From the NCBI RefSeq assembly GCF_003182485.1, contig NZ_QGTX01000001.1, positions 372,001 to 436,000 on the forward strand: 64,000 bases of DNA, in the 5' to 3' direction. Shown here in pieces: positions 1 through 9,447 of this stretch. A program made the translations under genes and the position numbers. The stretch comes from Geodermatophilus normandii. GTDB lineage: Bacteria > Actinomycetota > Actinomycetes > Mycobacteriales > Geodermatophilaceae. Each line of letters opens with the position of its first letter. The stretch's first letter is position 1. The notes under the pieces were generated by a model. That model had not been told where the DNA came from. It worked only from the letters and a program-made list of their open reading frames with translations, and made no database searches.

Positions 1-216
1 ACGGCGGCTGGGACATGGTGCGGGCTCCTCGGTCCAGGTGTCTGCGCTGGTCAGGCTAGGTCGGGCGGGAGACGACGACCAGCACCGGCCGGTCGCGCGG
101 GACGGCTCCGGTCCGCCCCACCTCCGGTGTCGCTCCCGTGGTCGGATGCGCCCACCGTGCCCGGGTGACTGCACCCCGGCTCGGTCGCGGCTGGTACGTG
201 GGCGCACGCGGTGCCG

Positions 217-777
217 CTAGTCGAGGTCGGTGCAGTACGGCACCGTCCAGGCCTTCACGCGGCCGCCGCAGGTGCTGGCGTACTCCTCGTAGGGCGACAG
301 CGGCGGCGACTCCACGAACAGGTCGTCGCAGGACTGCAGGTCGCCGTCGAAGCAGCCCTGCGCGTAGGCGTCGAGGACGGGGTCGGGCCCGAGGTCGGCC
401 GGTGGCACCGGCTCGGACTGCTCGACCGGCCCCAGGACGCCCCCGCTCCCGTGGTACTCCGTGGCAGCGCCGCCGTAGAGGGCCTCCCCCATCGACTGCC
501 CCATCGACTCCCCCATCGCCGCGCCGGCCGCGCGGCCGACGTCGTCGGCGGCACCGCGGAGCACGAGCGAGCCGACGACGGCGGCGACCGACAGGCCCAC
601 GACGACGCCGCCGGCCAGCAGCGCGGCGGGCAGCACCCGCGACGGCGCGGGAGCGGGCACGGGCGGGACGGGGACGGCGGCCGGGCGGCCGGCGGCGGGG
701 TCCCAGGTCCCCCACGGCGTCCAGCCGCCCACGGGCACGGTGCCGGGCACGGTGCCGTGGGCGTCGGGGTGGGTCAC
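217..777 (-). CDS. Membrane-anchored extracytoplasmic protein of unknown function
   Basis: A 186-residue protein. The GTG at 777 is chosen because GAGGAGG lies five bases upstream; longer in-frame starts have no ribosome site. The N-terminal third is Pro/Gly/Ala-rich, followed by one membrane segment (about residues 55-75, rich in Ala, Gly, Val and Leu). The outer part has several Met-Gly-Glu-Ser/Gln-Ser repeats and a C-terminal region with Cys pairs, including CFDGDLQSC and the motif [10 protein letters not shown]. Four Cys in the outer domain suggest disulfides outside the cell. I recognise no family with a defined reaction. It is divergent from the downstream fumarase gene and its regulation is not visible. 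Confidence 0.7.
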   Translation of the reverse strand: MTHPDAHGTVPGTVPVGGWTPWGTWDPAAGRPAAVPVPPVPAPAPSRVLPAALLAGGVVVGLSVAAVVGSLVLRGAADDVGRAAGAAMGESMGQSMGEALYGGAATEYHGSGGVLGPVEQSEPVPPADLGPDPVLDAYAQGCFDGDLQSCDDLFVESPPLSPYEEYASTCGGRVKAWTVPYCTDLD

Positions 778-929
778 GGGGCCTCCTCGGGCCGGGGCGT
801 CGCCGCACCGTAGAGCCCGCGGGGCCGGTGGCGGGGCGCCGCGACCGGTCCTGCGGCGGGAGCCCGTCCCACCGGGTCCTAGGGTCACGCGTGCAGCACC
901 GATCCCACCGACACCACACGGGAGCCAGC

Positions 930-2324
930 GTGGCCACCGAGCAGGACCATCGCATCGAGCACGACTCCATGGGGGAGGTCCGCGTTCCCGCCTGGGCCAA
1001 GTGGCGGGCCCAGACCCAGCGCGCCGTCGAGAACTTCCCCATCTCCGGCACCCCCATCGAGCGCGAGCTCATCGCCGCCCTGGCCGCCATCAAGGGCGCC
1101 GCGGCGCGCGTCAACGCCGACCTCGGCGTCCTGGACGGCGGCGTCGCGCAGGCCATCGCCGACGCCGCCGCCGACGTCGCCTCCGGCGCGTGGGACGAGC
1201 ACTTCCCGATCGACGTCTTCCAGACCGGCTCCGGGACGTCGAGCAACATGAACACCAACGAGGTCATCGCCACCCTCGCCACCGAGGCGTCGGGCACGCC
1301 GGTGCACCCGAACGACCACGTCAACGCCTCGCAGTCGTCCAACGACGTCTTCCCCTCGGCCATCCACGTGGCGGCCACCCGCGCCATCGTGCGCGACCTG
1401 GTCCCGGCGCTGCAGCACCTGGAGGCCTCGCTGTCGCGCAAGGCCACCGAGTTCGCCGAGGTCGTCAAGAGCGGCCGCACCCACCTCATGGACGCCACCC
1501 CGGTGACGCTGGGCCAGGAGTTCGGCGGCTACGCGGCCGCCGTGCGCTACGGCGTCGAGCGGCTGCAGGCCTCGCTGCCGCGCATCGGCGAACTCCCGCT
1601 GGGCGGCACCGCCGTGGGCACCGGCATCAACACCCCGCCCGGCTTCGCCGCGGCGATCATCGAGAAGCTCGCCACCGAGCTGGACCTGCCGCTGACCGAG
1701 GCGCGCGACCACTTCGAGGCGCAGAGCTCCCGGGACGGCCTGGTCGAGGCATCCGGCCAGCTGAAGACCATCGCCGTCGGCCTGGTGAAGATCGCCAACG
1801 ACCTGCGCTGGATGGGCTCGGGCCCGCGCACCGGCCTGGGCGAGATCCAGCTCCCCGACCTGCAGCCGGGCAGCTCGATCATGCCGGGCAAGGTGAACCC
1901 GGTGATCCCGGAGGCGACCATCCAGGTGGCCGCACAGGTCATCGGCAACGACGCGGCGGTCACGTACGCCGGCACCACCGGCGTCTTCGAGCTCAACGTG
2001 ACCCTGCCGCTCATGGCCCGGAACGTGCTGGAGTCGATCCGGCTGCTGGCCAACGTCAGCCGGATCCTGGCCGACCGCTGCGTCGACGGCATCGTGGCCA
2101 ACGTCGAGCAGTGCCGGACCTACGCGGAGTCCTCGCCGTCGATCGTCACGCCGCTGAACAAGTACATCGGCTACGAGGAGGCCGCGAAGGTCGCCAAGCA
2201 GTCGCTGGCCGAGCAGAAGACCATCCGCCAGGTCGTGCTCGAGCGGGGCTACGTCGACCAGGGCAAGCTGACCGAGGCCCAGCTCGACGAGGCCCTCGAC
2301 GTCCTCTCCATGACCCACCCGTGA
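930..2324 (+). CDS. fumC: Class II fumarate hydratase
   Basis: Catalyses fumarate plus water to L-malate in the TCA cycle; cytoplasmic homotetramer in this family. The 464-residue length is normal for class II fumarases. The superfamily signature [11 protein letters not shown] lies near residue 314, and the conserved stretches [23 protein letters not shown] and [11 protein letters not shown] are all present, so the active site formed from three subunits looks intact. The GTG at 930 follows GGAG and gives the family N-terminus; the frame is open much further upstream but that part is Arg-rich out-of-phase sequence. A strong hairpin follows the stop, so it is probably monocistronic although another TCA gene, gltA, comes next. 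Confidence 0.97.
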   Translation: MATEQDHRIEHDSMGEVRVPAWAKWRAQTQRAVENFPISGTPIERELIAALAAIKGAAARVNADLGVLDGGVAQAIADAAADVASGAWDEHFPIDVFQTGSGTSSNMNTNEVIATLATEASGTPVHPNDHVNASQSSNDVFPSAIHVAATRAIVRDLVPALQHLEASLSRKATEFAEVVKSGRTHLMDATPVTLGQEFGGYAAAVRYGVERLQASLPRIGELPLGGTAVGTGINTPPGFAAAIIEKLATELDLPLTEARDHFEAQSSRDGLVEASGQLKTIAVGLVKIANDLRWMGSGPRTGLGEIQLPDLQPGSSIMPGKVNPVIPEATIQVAAQVIGNDAAVTYAGTTGVFELNVTLPLMARNVLESIRLLANVSRILADRCVDGIVANVEQCRTYAESSPSIVTPLNKYIGYEEAAKVAKQSLAEQKTIRQVVLERGYVDQGKLTEAQLDEALDVLSMTHP

Positions 2325-2366
2325 GCGGTGCGGGGTGGGCCGGGAGTCCGGTCCACCCCGCACCGC
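2325..2366 (+). terminator. Hairpin terminator after fumC
   Basis: A 14-bp perfect GC stem (2325-2338 with 2353-2366), extendable by three more pairs including one G-U, starts one base after the fumC stop. There is no T-tract, as is common in very GC-rich genomes. It separates fumC from gltA. Confidence 0.75.
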
Positions 2367-2390
2367 GACGGTCCCTGTCGTCGTGATCGC

Positions 2391-2409
2391 CCGACGCCAG
2401 TAGCGTCGG
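2391..2409 (+). promoter_or_regulatory. Inverted repeat over the probable gltA -10 region
   Basis: CCGACGC (2391-2397) and GCGTCGG (2403-2409) form a perfect 7-bp inverted repeat around CAGTA. The actinobacterial -10-like TAGCGT lies across the centre and right arm (2401-2406), and the gltA ATG is seven bases beyond the repeat. A repressor or activator site, or a hairpin in a very short leader, would both fit. This is inference from position and symmetry. Confidence 0.4.
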
Positions 2410-2416
2410 GGTCACC

Positions 2417-3718
<1,302 letters not shown>

Positions 3719-3729
3719 CCCGGGCGGCC

Positions 3730-3927
3730 ATGGGCAGCGAGCCGCCCGGCGAGGACCTGCTGGTCCTGCCCCCGATCCCGCTGGCCACCGGGCGGCTGCT
3801 GCGCGACGACGACGACCGGCCGGTGCCGATCACCGCCGTCGAGCTGGTCGTGTCCACCGAGGACGGCGTCGAGCACCGCATCCCGCTGGTGGCGCGCCAC
3901 GGCGCCTGGTGGCCACCCGACCGCTGA
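3730..3927 (+). CDS. Small hypothetical protein downstream of gltA
   Basis: A 65-residue protein starting at ATG 3730, only 11 bases after the gltA stop, so probably co-transcribed. It has no membrane segment. It contains an acidic Asp-Asp-Asp-Asp-Arg patch and a predicted beta pattern (ITAVELVVSTEDGVEHRIPLV). Composition is balanced rather than the Arg-rich pattern of out-of-phase frames, which is the main reason to accept it. No Shine-Dalgarno sequence is obvious. I do not recognise the family. Confidence 0.55.
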   Translation: MGSEPPGEDLLVLPPIPLATGRLLRDDDDRPVPITAVELVVSTEDGVEHRIPLVARHGAWWPPDR

Positions 3928-4093
3928 CCCGGGCACGCGTCCACCCGGTCCCCCGGGTGGGCGCACCTCCTCCCCCGCAGGGGTGAGGCCCGCTCCCCCG
4001 TCCCTCCTCCGGGTCCCCGGACGGTCGATCTCACGGCGAGCGCTCCCCGACGGAGCGCGGCCACGCCGTTCGAGACCGCCCGGGGGACCCACC

Positions 4094-5965
4094 GTGCCTG
4101 CACCGCGCACGTCCGCACCCCGCGGCGGGAGCTCACCGCCCGCGAGGCCCAGGCGCTGCGCGCCCTGCTCGCCGCCCGCGCCGGCGCCGCGGGTCCACCA
4201 CGCCCGGCCGGCGCGAAGCCGGCCCCCGCAGGAAGCCGACGAAGCGGGCGAAGCCCGCCGCCCGCCGGCCCGCCGTCCGCGTGCCGCGCGAGCGCGGCCC
4301 GTGGCGGCCCGGCTGCTCGTCGTCGGCCTGGCCACGCTGCTCGTGCCCGTCCTCACCGTCCTGCTCGCCCCGGCCACCTCGGCCCCCGGCTCGGCCACGG
4401 TGGCGGCCGACCCGGCGAGCCTGGCCCTGGCCGCGCGCAGCACGCTGCTGCAGGACGCCGACGCCTACCGCCGGCTGCAGGCGGAGGTCACCGCGCGGCA
4501 GGCCGAGCTGCAGGCGGCGGTCGAGGGCGAGCAGGCCGCGCGGGCCGCCGTCGTCGCCGAGCAGGTCACCGTGGGCTCTGCCGCGGCCGACCTCTACCGG
4601 GCCTCCGCCGTCGGCCGGATGCCGGTCCTCGGCCTGGAGGCCGGCACGCCGACGACCACGCCGGACGTGCTGTACGCGCAGGCCCTGGCCGACCGGGCCG
4701 CCGGCGCGCGGGAGGCGGCCGTGGTGCGCGCCGAGCGCGCCGAGGCCGCCGCCCGGGCCGCCGCCGAGCGGGTGACTCTCGCGCGCGACGCCGTCGAGGC
4801 CGCGACCGCGCAGGCCCGCACCGTGCTGGCCGGCGTCCGCGACACCGTGGACGCGCTCGGCCCCGCCGTCGCCGCGCAGCTGGCCGCGCTGGACACCGTC
4901 CCGGCCGCCGGCGCGCAGCAGGAGCGCAACACCGCCGCGCTGCAGCGCTGGCAGGCCTTCCTCGCCGAGCTCGCCTCCGCCGGGATCGAGCCGCCGCCGG
5001 CCGCCGCGCTGGCCGACCCGACGTCGTTGCCCGAGGGCTTCTCCCCCGCGCTCGACGCCGCCGGTCAGCCGGTGCCGGGCGTGGCGTGGGCCGTCGTCGG
5101 CAACCGGCCGGTGACCGTGCTGCCCGCCGAGACGGTCGCCGCGGTGAGCAGCGCGCTGTCGCGGCTGGGCCGCCCCTACTCCGCCGGCGCCACCGGCCCG
5201 GACGCCTTCGACTGCGGCGGGCTGACCGCCTCCGCGTGGCTGCTCGCCGGCTACGACCTGCCCGTCACCGCGGCGGGGCAGTGGGCCGCGGCCGCGGTCG
5301 TGCCCGACTCGCAGCTGCAGGTCGGTGACCTGGTCGTCTCCGGCGGCGGTGCCGACGTCGCCCTGTACCTGGGCGAGGGCGAGGTCGTGGGCGCCTCGGC
5401 GGCGACGTACCAGGTCGGCGTGCGCGCACTGCCCGGCGATGCCCGCGGGGTGCGGGTGACCCTGCCCGCCCCCGCGACGCCGAACGCGCCGCTGCCGCCG
5501 TCGGCGTCGGGTCTCGGCGCCTGCGGTGCCCTCCCGGCGCCGGCCGGCCCGGTCAGCCCCGCGTGGGGTGGGTGGTCCAACGGCCGCATCCCGGCCGAGG
5601 CGCTGTGCCCGATCGCCCGCGGCCACGCGCTGCGCTGCGACGCCGCGGCCGGCTACGCCGCGCTCGGCCGCGCCTACGAGGCGGCGTTCGGCAGCCCGCT
5701 GTGCATCACCGACTCCTACCGGTCGATGGCCGCGCAGGTCGACGCGTTCCGCCGGAAGCCCGTGCTGGCCGCGGTGCCGGGGACGTCGAACCACGGCTGG
5801 GCGCTGGCGGTGGACCTCTGCGGCGGGATCAACGTCGCGGGAACACCGCAGTGGACGTGGATGACCGGGCACGCCGGGCAGTTCGGCTTCGTCAACCCCG
5901 ACTGGGCCCGGCCCGGCGGCGAGAAGCCCGAGCCGTGGCACTGGGAGTTCGGCCGCCTCCTCTGA
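4094..5965 (+). CDS. Secreted wall protein: coiled coil, degenerate NlpC/P60 domain, VanY-type D,D-carboxypeptidase domain
   Basis: A 623-residue exported peptidoglycan enzyme. A signal anchor (about residues 70-95, VAARLLVVGLATLL onward) is followed by a long Ala/Glu/Arg coiled coil (to about 250), a NlpC/P60-like fold (about 340-450) and a C-terminal peptidase M15B (VanY) domain. The M15 zinc and catalytic motifs are present: SYRS, SNHGWALAVDL near residue 567 and EPWHWEF near the end, so D,D-carboxypeptidase activity on wall peptides is likely. The NlpC/P60 part keeps the Cys (FDCGG, residue 374) but has GADVALYLG where HVGIYLG is expected, so the catalytic His is missing. GTG 4094 has GGGGGA upstream; GTG 4301, just before the anchor, is an alternative. 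Codons before 4301 look unnatural and a frameshift there is possible. Confidence 0.82.
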   Translation: MPAPRTSAPRGGSSPPARPRRCAPCSPPAPAPRVHHARPARSRPPQEADEAGEARRPPARRPRAARARPVAARLLVVGLATLLVPVLTVLLAPATSAPGSATVAADPASLALAARSTLLQDADAYRRLQAEVTARQAELQAAVEGEQAARAAVVAEQVTVGSAAADLYRASAVGRMPVLGLEAGTPTTTPDVLYAQALADRAAGAREAAVVRAERAEAAARAAAERVTLARDAVEAATAQARTVLAGVRDTVDALGPAVAAQLAALDTVPAAGAQQERNTAALQRWQAFLAELASAGIEPPPAAALADPTSLPEGFSPALDAAGQPVPGVAWAVVGNRPVTVLPAETVAAVSSALSRLGRPYSAGATGPDAFDCGGLTASAWLLAGYDLPVTAAGQWAAAAVVPDSQLQVGDLVVSGGGADVALYLGEGEVVGASAATYQVGVRALPGDARGVRVTLPAPATPNAPLPPSASGLGACGALPAPAGPVSPAWGGWSNGRIPAEALCPIARGHALRCDAAAGYAALGRAYEAAFGSPLCITDSYRSMAAQVDAFRRKPVLAAVPGTSNHGWALAVDLCGGINVAGTPQWTWMTGHAGQFGFVNPDWARPGGEKPEPWHWEFGRLL

Positions 5966-5967
5966 GG

Positions 5968-6018
5968 CCGGGAGCGCTCCCCACGTCCTGGCGCCCGCGA
6001 CGTGGGTGTCGCTCCCGG
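5968..6018. terminator. Bidirectional terminator between convergent genes
   Basis: CCGGGAGCG (5968-5976) pairs with CGCTCCCGG (6010-6018), and inside it CCCACGTC pairs with GACGTGGG. The hairpin lies exactly between the stop of the carboxypeptidase gene and the stop of the minus-strand gene at 6024, so it can serve both directions. Confidence 0.65.
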
Positions 6019-6023
6019 TGCCC

Positions 6024-6776
6024 CTACAGCCAGCGGAGGGCGGGCAGGGCGGCCCAGGGCAGCCGGACGCAGGCCTCGCCGGTCTCGCCGAGCCGGGCGG
6101 ACACGGCCGCCGAGGCGCACGCCAGCGGCCGCAGCGGCGTGACGACGACGTGCGGCTCGCTCAGCCGCAGCCCCGCCTCGGCGATCCGGCCGAGCAGCCG
6201 CTCGGGCGCGGCCAGCGCGGCGGAGGCGAGCATCGGCGCGCCGGGGTGCGACCACAGCGCGACCGGCCCCTCGACCCGCAGCACTCCCCCGGCCTCGGCG
6301 GCCCGGGCGGTCGCGGCGGTGCGGGTGCGGGTCACGACGGCGGCGTCGGCCAGGTCCGAGGGCGTCCAGGCGACCGTGCGGTCCCCGCGCCGGACGACGA
6401 CCCGCCAGCCGACCGCGGTCCGCGCCGGGCAGGTCCAGTCCAGGACGGCGACCCCGGTCCCGGCCGCGGCGGCGTCGCTGACCGGGCGCGCCGCGACGAA
6501 GGCGGTGAGCGCGGCGGCCACGCCGTCCCCGGTGGGGACCACGCCGGCGTCGGTCATGTCCTCGGCGAGGTCGTGCAGGGGTACCCGCACGCGGCGCTCG
6601 TCCTCGGCGAGGACCAGCACCGGCCCGCGGGCGGGGTCGGCGAGCACGGCGGCGCGCAGCCGGCCCGTGGCCAGGGCGGGGAGCACGGCGTCGGCGGCGG
6701 CGCGGACGTCGTCGACGGCGACCGGCGCCGGGCGGAGCCGGTGCAGGAGGCCGGACGAGGGGCGACCGCGCGTCAC
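6024..6776 (-). CDS. Hypothetical protein, second gene of an unknown two-gene unit
   Basis: A 250-residue soluble protein with no signal peptide or membrane segment, rich in Ala, Val, Arg and Leu. The GTG at 6776 overlaps the stop of the upstream gene by four bases (GTGA), so the two are translationally coupled. Recognisable features are only general: Asp/Glu-Arg-rich segments (LAEDERRVRVPLHDLAED) and a core alternating Val and polar residues. I do not recognise the family. It lies just beyond the csrA-fliW-flgLK side of the flagellar locus, and the unit has a possible FliA-type promoter, so a motility link is plausible but unproven. Confidence 0.7.
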   Translation of the reverse strand: MTRGRPSSGLLHRLRPAPVAVDDVRAAADAVLPALATGRLRAAVLADPARGPVLVLAEDERRVRVPLHDLAEDMTDAGVVPTGDGVAAALTAFVAARPVSDAAAAGTGVAVLDWTCPARTAVGWRVVVRRGDRTVAWTPSDLADAAVVTRTRTAATARAAEAGGVLRVEGPVALWSHPGAPMLASAALAAPERLLGRIAEAGLRLSEPHVVVTPLRPLACASAAVSARLGETGEACVRLPWAALPALRWL

Positions 6777-7117
6777 GGGCGGCGACCGCCCAGGGTCGCG
6801 CGCAGGGCGGCCGGCAGGCCGGCGAGGCCGAGGACGCTGTCGAGCTCCGCGGCTGACAGCCGCACCGGCAGGACGTCGTCGGCCCAGCCGGTCACCCGGC
6901 GCACGCGGGCGGCGGGAGCCGGCCACACCGCGTCACGGGCCGCGGCGACGTGCAGCTCGGTCAGGACGTCGGCGAGGTGGACGGCGGCGACCGGGTGCAC
7001 GCCGGGCTCCTCCACGGCGGCGCGGACGACGACGGCCAGCAGGGCGCGGTCCTCCTCCGACAACCAGTGCGGGAGCAGGACGGCGGCGTCCGGTCCCCCG
7101 GCGGGCACGACGCTCAC
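6773..7117 (-). CDS. Hypothetical protein, first gene of an unknown two-gene unit
   Basis: A 114-residue, mainly helical soluble protein (HWLSEEDRALLAVVVRAAV, then LADVLTELHVAAARD). GTG 7117 follows a strong GGGAGGTG ribosome site. It overlaps the downstream gene by four bases. A FliA-like promoter lies about 85 bases upstream. No family recognised; its small size and coupling to a larger partner would fit a chaperone or adaptor, but that is only a guess. Confidence 0.7.
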   Translation of the reverse strand: MSVVPAGGPDAAVLLPHWLSEEDRALLAVVVRAAVEEPGVHPVAAVHLADVLTELHVAAARDAVWPAPAARVRRVTGWADDVLPVRLSAAELDSVLGLAGLPAALRATLGGRRP

Positions 7118-7201
7118 CGCACACCTCCCCCCGTCGGCACGGCCGGTCCCGGCTGCCCGGCGCCGGGAGCGGCGGGGCGGGGACTCGCGGTCACGCCCTC
7201 C

Positions 7202-7231
7202 CTATCGGCAGGTCCGCGCCCGGATGGACCC
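7202..7231 (-). promoter_or_regulatory. Possible FliA-type promoter for the 7117 unit
   Basis: Read on the minus strand: GGTCCA (within 7226-7231), then CCGATAG (7202-7208). The -10 is the closest in the window to the classic sigma-28 CCGATAA, but the spacer is one base shorter than the 16 found elsewhere. It lies in the only gap (7118-7268) upstream of the unit. Confidence 0.4.
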
Positions 7232-7268
7232 GTCGGGACGGCACTGCTGCGTTCCGTTTACCGGGACG

Positions 7269-8372
7269 TCACTCGGACAACTCGGCGAGCCGGTCCTTCA
7301 GCGCCCGCTCGACCCGGTCGGCGTGCACGTTCATGTTGCGCACCGACGTGCCGAGGTCGGCCGAGACCTGCGTCTTGGTCTGCCCGCCCCAGGTGGTCAG
7401 GTACCAGGTCGCCCAGCCCAGGACGTTGGGCTGCGCCGCCCGCTGGCCGCGCGCGGCGGTCGGGTCCGAGGCGCAGGCGGCGGTCAGCGCGTGCGAGAGC
7501 AGCGTCTGGTCCGCCTCGTCCATGATCTGGTCGGGTGCCTCGTGCGAGTCCGGCAGCAGCACCTCGGTCGCGTCCGGGCCGCCGTCGAGCGACTGCAGGT
7601 TGCGCAGCCCGTTGAGGGTGGCGACGGTCTGCGAGTTGCGCCGCAGCGTGGCCACGCTCTGCCCCATGTAGGCGGCCAGCTCGCGCTCGGTGGGCCGGCG
7701 CTGGTGCTCGGCCTGGAAGGCGGCGATCGCCTTCTGCTGCCGGTTCTCGGTGTCGGCGGCGGTGCGGCCGTGGGCGTTGCGCCCGAGGTCGTGCACCCAC
7801 TTGGACAGCTGAGTGGCGAGGAAGGCGCCGAACGGGACGCCCTTGGTCTCGTCGTACTGGCCGACCGCCTTGAGGATCCACTCGGCGACCTGCTGGTGCA
7901 GGTCGTCCGGGTCCGGCACGTGCAGCCGCACGGTGCTCGCATTGCGCTGCAGCCGCTTGAGGCTCAGTGGGTGGTAGTGCCGGCACAGGTCATCGAGGAA
8001 GGCCGGCGGCAGGTCGCGCGGGGCGCGCCGGCGGACGCCGGCCTCCGCGCGCAGGCCCACGGTGGTGCAGTCGTGGCCGGCGCACCAGGCGCGGATCCAG
8101 TCGGCGAGCACCTGGCCCTGGCCGCACGGCCCGTCGACCCGGTAGAGGCCCTCCCCCTCGTCGTGGCTGACGGTCACGCCGTCGGGCAGGTCCGCCCGGA
8201 ACTCGGCCAGCGGGAGGTCGCGGTCGACGCGGAAGTGCACCCGGTCGCGTGCGGTGATCGGGACCCGCGCGAAGCCCTCGGCCTCGGGGACGCCACCGAA
8301 CACCAGCGGCGCGCGGGTGCCGGCCTCGGCCGGCTGGTCGGGGAGGGAGGAGGACGGCGCTGCGGAGGTCAC
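7269..8372 (-). CDS. Sigma-70-like protein with N-terminal extension
   Basis: A 367-residue protein. GTG 8372 is preceded by AGGAG. The second half resembles sigma factors of the FliA/WhiG type: a region 2-like helix pair (ILKAVGQYDETKGVPFGAF, then SKWVHDLGR), a region 3-like stretch (RRPTERELAAYMG) and a C-terminal helix-turn-helix (KTQVSADLGTSVRNMNVHADRV) like region 4. The first 150 residues are not a sigma domain; they contain Cys/His clusters (PCGQGQ, WCAGHDC, LCRHYH) that could bind metal or sense redox. Its position beside csrA-fliW suggests a second motility regulator in addition to FliA at 12907. Whether it binds core polymerase is unknown; it could instead be an anti-activator or a degenerate sigma. 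Confidence 0.72.
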   Translation of the reverse strand: MTSAAPSSSLPDQPAEAGTRAPLVFGGVPEAEGFARVPITARDRVHFRVDRDLPLAEFRADLPDGVTVSHDEGEGLYRVDGPCGQGQVLADWIRAWCAGHDCTTVGLRAEAGVRRRAPRDLPPAFLDDLCRHYHPLSLKRLQRNASTVRLHVPDPDDLHQQVAEWILKAVGQYDETKGVPFGAFLATQLSKWVHDLGRNAHGRTAADTENRQQKAIAAFQAEHQRRPTERELAAYMGQSVATLRRNSQTVATLNGLRNLQSLDGGPDATEVLLPDSHEAPDQIMDEADQTLLSHALTAACASDPTAARGQRAAQPNVLGWATWYLTTWGGQTKTQVSADLGTSVRNMNVHADRVERALKDRLAELSE

Positions 8373-8430
8373 GGGTGCTCCTGGTCGATCGCGGGGAAGG
8401 CGACGGCGAGGGCGGTCGGCCCTGGGACCG

Positions 8431-8847
8431 CTACGCCAGGGCGAGGAGCTCCGGGGCGGCGGCGACGTCGACGTCGTCGCCGGCCAGCAGGAGGACCTCG
8501 GCGGCCGCGCGCTCGGCCGCGGCGGGCTCGGCGGTGTAGACCGGCATGTGGTCGTACAGGACCGTGAAGAGGTCACTGACGAAGCTGTAGGCGGCCTGCG
8601 CCTGCGGGGAGAAGCGGGCGATCGCCTCGCGCGGCCCCAGCTCGACGCCGACGGTGACGCGGACGACGCGCTCGTCCTTGCCCAGGCCGGTGACGGAGAA
8701 GGCGACCGCCGGGTGCGCGGCGGCCAGCGCGGCCAGCTCGGCCAGGCAGCGCCGGGTCGAGCCGCGCCGCGGCCGCAGCTGGACGTGGACGACGACGGTC
8801 TCGTCGGCCTGCTGGGTCTGTGCCGTGTCGCTGTGCTGCATCCTCAT
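8431..8847 (-). CDS. Hypothetical protein in the csrA-sigma interval
   Basis: A 138-residue soluble alpha/beta protein. ATG 8847 is preceded by AGGGGGCG; ATG 8841 is a close alternative. The middle has alternating Val and Arg (VVVHVQLRPRRGS, FSVTGLGKDERVVRVTVGVELG) like a beta sheet, then helices (AIARFSPQAQAAYSFVSDLF) and an acidic end. Composition is clearly that of a real protein. Its leader holds a FliA-like promoter at 8993-9022. No known family recognised. It lies 58 bases upstream of the sigma-like gene and is probably co-transcribed with it. Confidence 0.75.
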   Translation of the reverse strand: MRMQHSDTAQTQQADETVVVHVQLRPRRGSTRRCLAELAALAAAHPAVAFSVTGLGKDERVVRVTVGVELGPREAIARFSPQAQAAYSFVSDLFTVLYDHMPVYTAEPAAAERAAAEVLLLAGDDVDVAAAPELLALA

Positions 8848-8992
8848 CGCCCCCTGTGTCGTGCTCGGGGGCAACTCTGGCGCATGAGCGGACGGTGACG
8901 GGCACACAACTCGCCGTGCCCTGCGCAATCTGAGCGGCGACCTTCGTCAGGTTCTGCCCGGAAGACGGGCCGCCCAGGTCGGGCGGGCCCGC

Positions 8993-9022
8993 GCATCGGC
9001 GAGTGTTGCCGAGCCGCGGACC
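8993..9022 (-). promoter_or_regulatory. FliA-type promoter for the 8847 gene
   Basis: On the minus strand GGTCCGC (9016-9022), 16 bases, CCGATGC (8993-8999). Same 16-base spacing and -10 as the flgB promoter in this window. It leaves a leader of about 140 bases. It begins just past the point (9042) where csrA most plausibly ends. Confidence 0.5.
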
Positions 9023-9041
9023 CGCCGTCGGTGGCGTGTCG

Positions 9042-9361
9042 TCAGCGCGCCGGCGCCTCCGGCGAGGCGGACCGCTCGCGGGCCGCCGAGGCCCGGGGGC
9101 GGGGGCTCCCGGGGCGGGGGTCCCCGGGGTGTCCGCCTGCGGCGCGAACGCGGCGAGGGCGCCGAGGGTGTCGGCGGTGACCTGGGCGGCGAGCAGGTTC
9201 GCCTCGGCGATCTGCCGGTAGACCTCCTCGCGGTGGATGGTCACCTCGCGGGGGGCCTTGAAGCCCAGCCGGACGGTGCCGCCGCGGACCTCGACGACGT
9301 GCACCTCGATGTCGTCGCCGATGCGGATGGTCTCGCCGACGCTGCGGGTCAGTGTGAGCAC
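9042..9361 (-). CDS. csrA: Carbon storage regulator CsrA (C-terminal end uncertain, probable frameshift)
   Basis: Small RNA-binding translational repressor; in flagellated bacteria it represses flagellin translation and is antagonised by FliW. The first 65 residues are a full CsrA: MLTLTRSVGETIRIGD, VRLGFKAPREVTIHREEVY. GTG 9361 follows GGAGGGG. After residue 70 a Pro/Ala linker begins and the literal frame stays open to 8573 (262 residues), running through the next gene in an Arg-rich phase. If one base is missing in the G/C runs near 9089-9125, the frame ends at TGA 9042 with a balanced tail (ASAARERSASPEAPAR). I give that end as more likely. It lies next to fliW as in many flagellar loci. 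Confidence 0.72.
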
Positions 9362-9423
9362 GGGTACCCCTCCATGGGTGTGTGACGGCCTCCTGGCACC
9401 CCCGCCCGGCGGGGCGGGGTGTC

Positions 9424-9440
9424 GAGCGGTCGGACCGCTC
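9424..9440. promoter_or_regulatory. Perfect palindrome between fliW and csrA
   Basis: GAGCGGTC (9424-9431), one base, GACCGCTC (9433-9440). It is too tight for a good RNA hairpin, so a dimeric DNA-binding protein site is as likely as a terminator. It lies eight bases beyond the fliW stop and 63 bases before the csrA start. Confidence 0.35.
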
Positions 9441-9447
9441 CCCCCCT

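Noticed and set aside
1-216. End of a gene on the minus strand (stop near 56)
   Set aside because: The short translation before the stop has no start with a ribosome site and no recognisable sequence.
4281-4775. An alternative open frame within the carboxypeptidase gene
   Set aside because: It overlaps the coiled-coil coding region in an Arg/Pro/Ser-rich phase with no recognisable domain.
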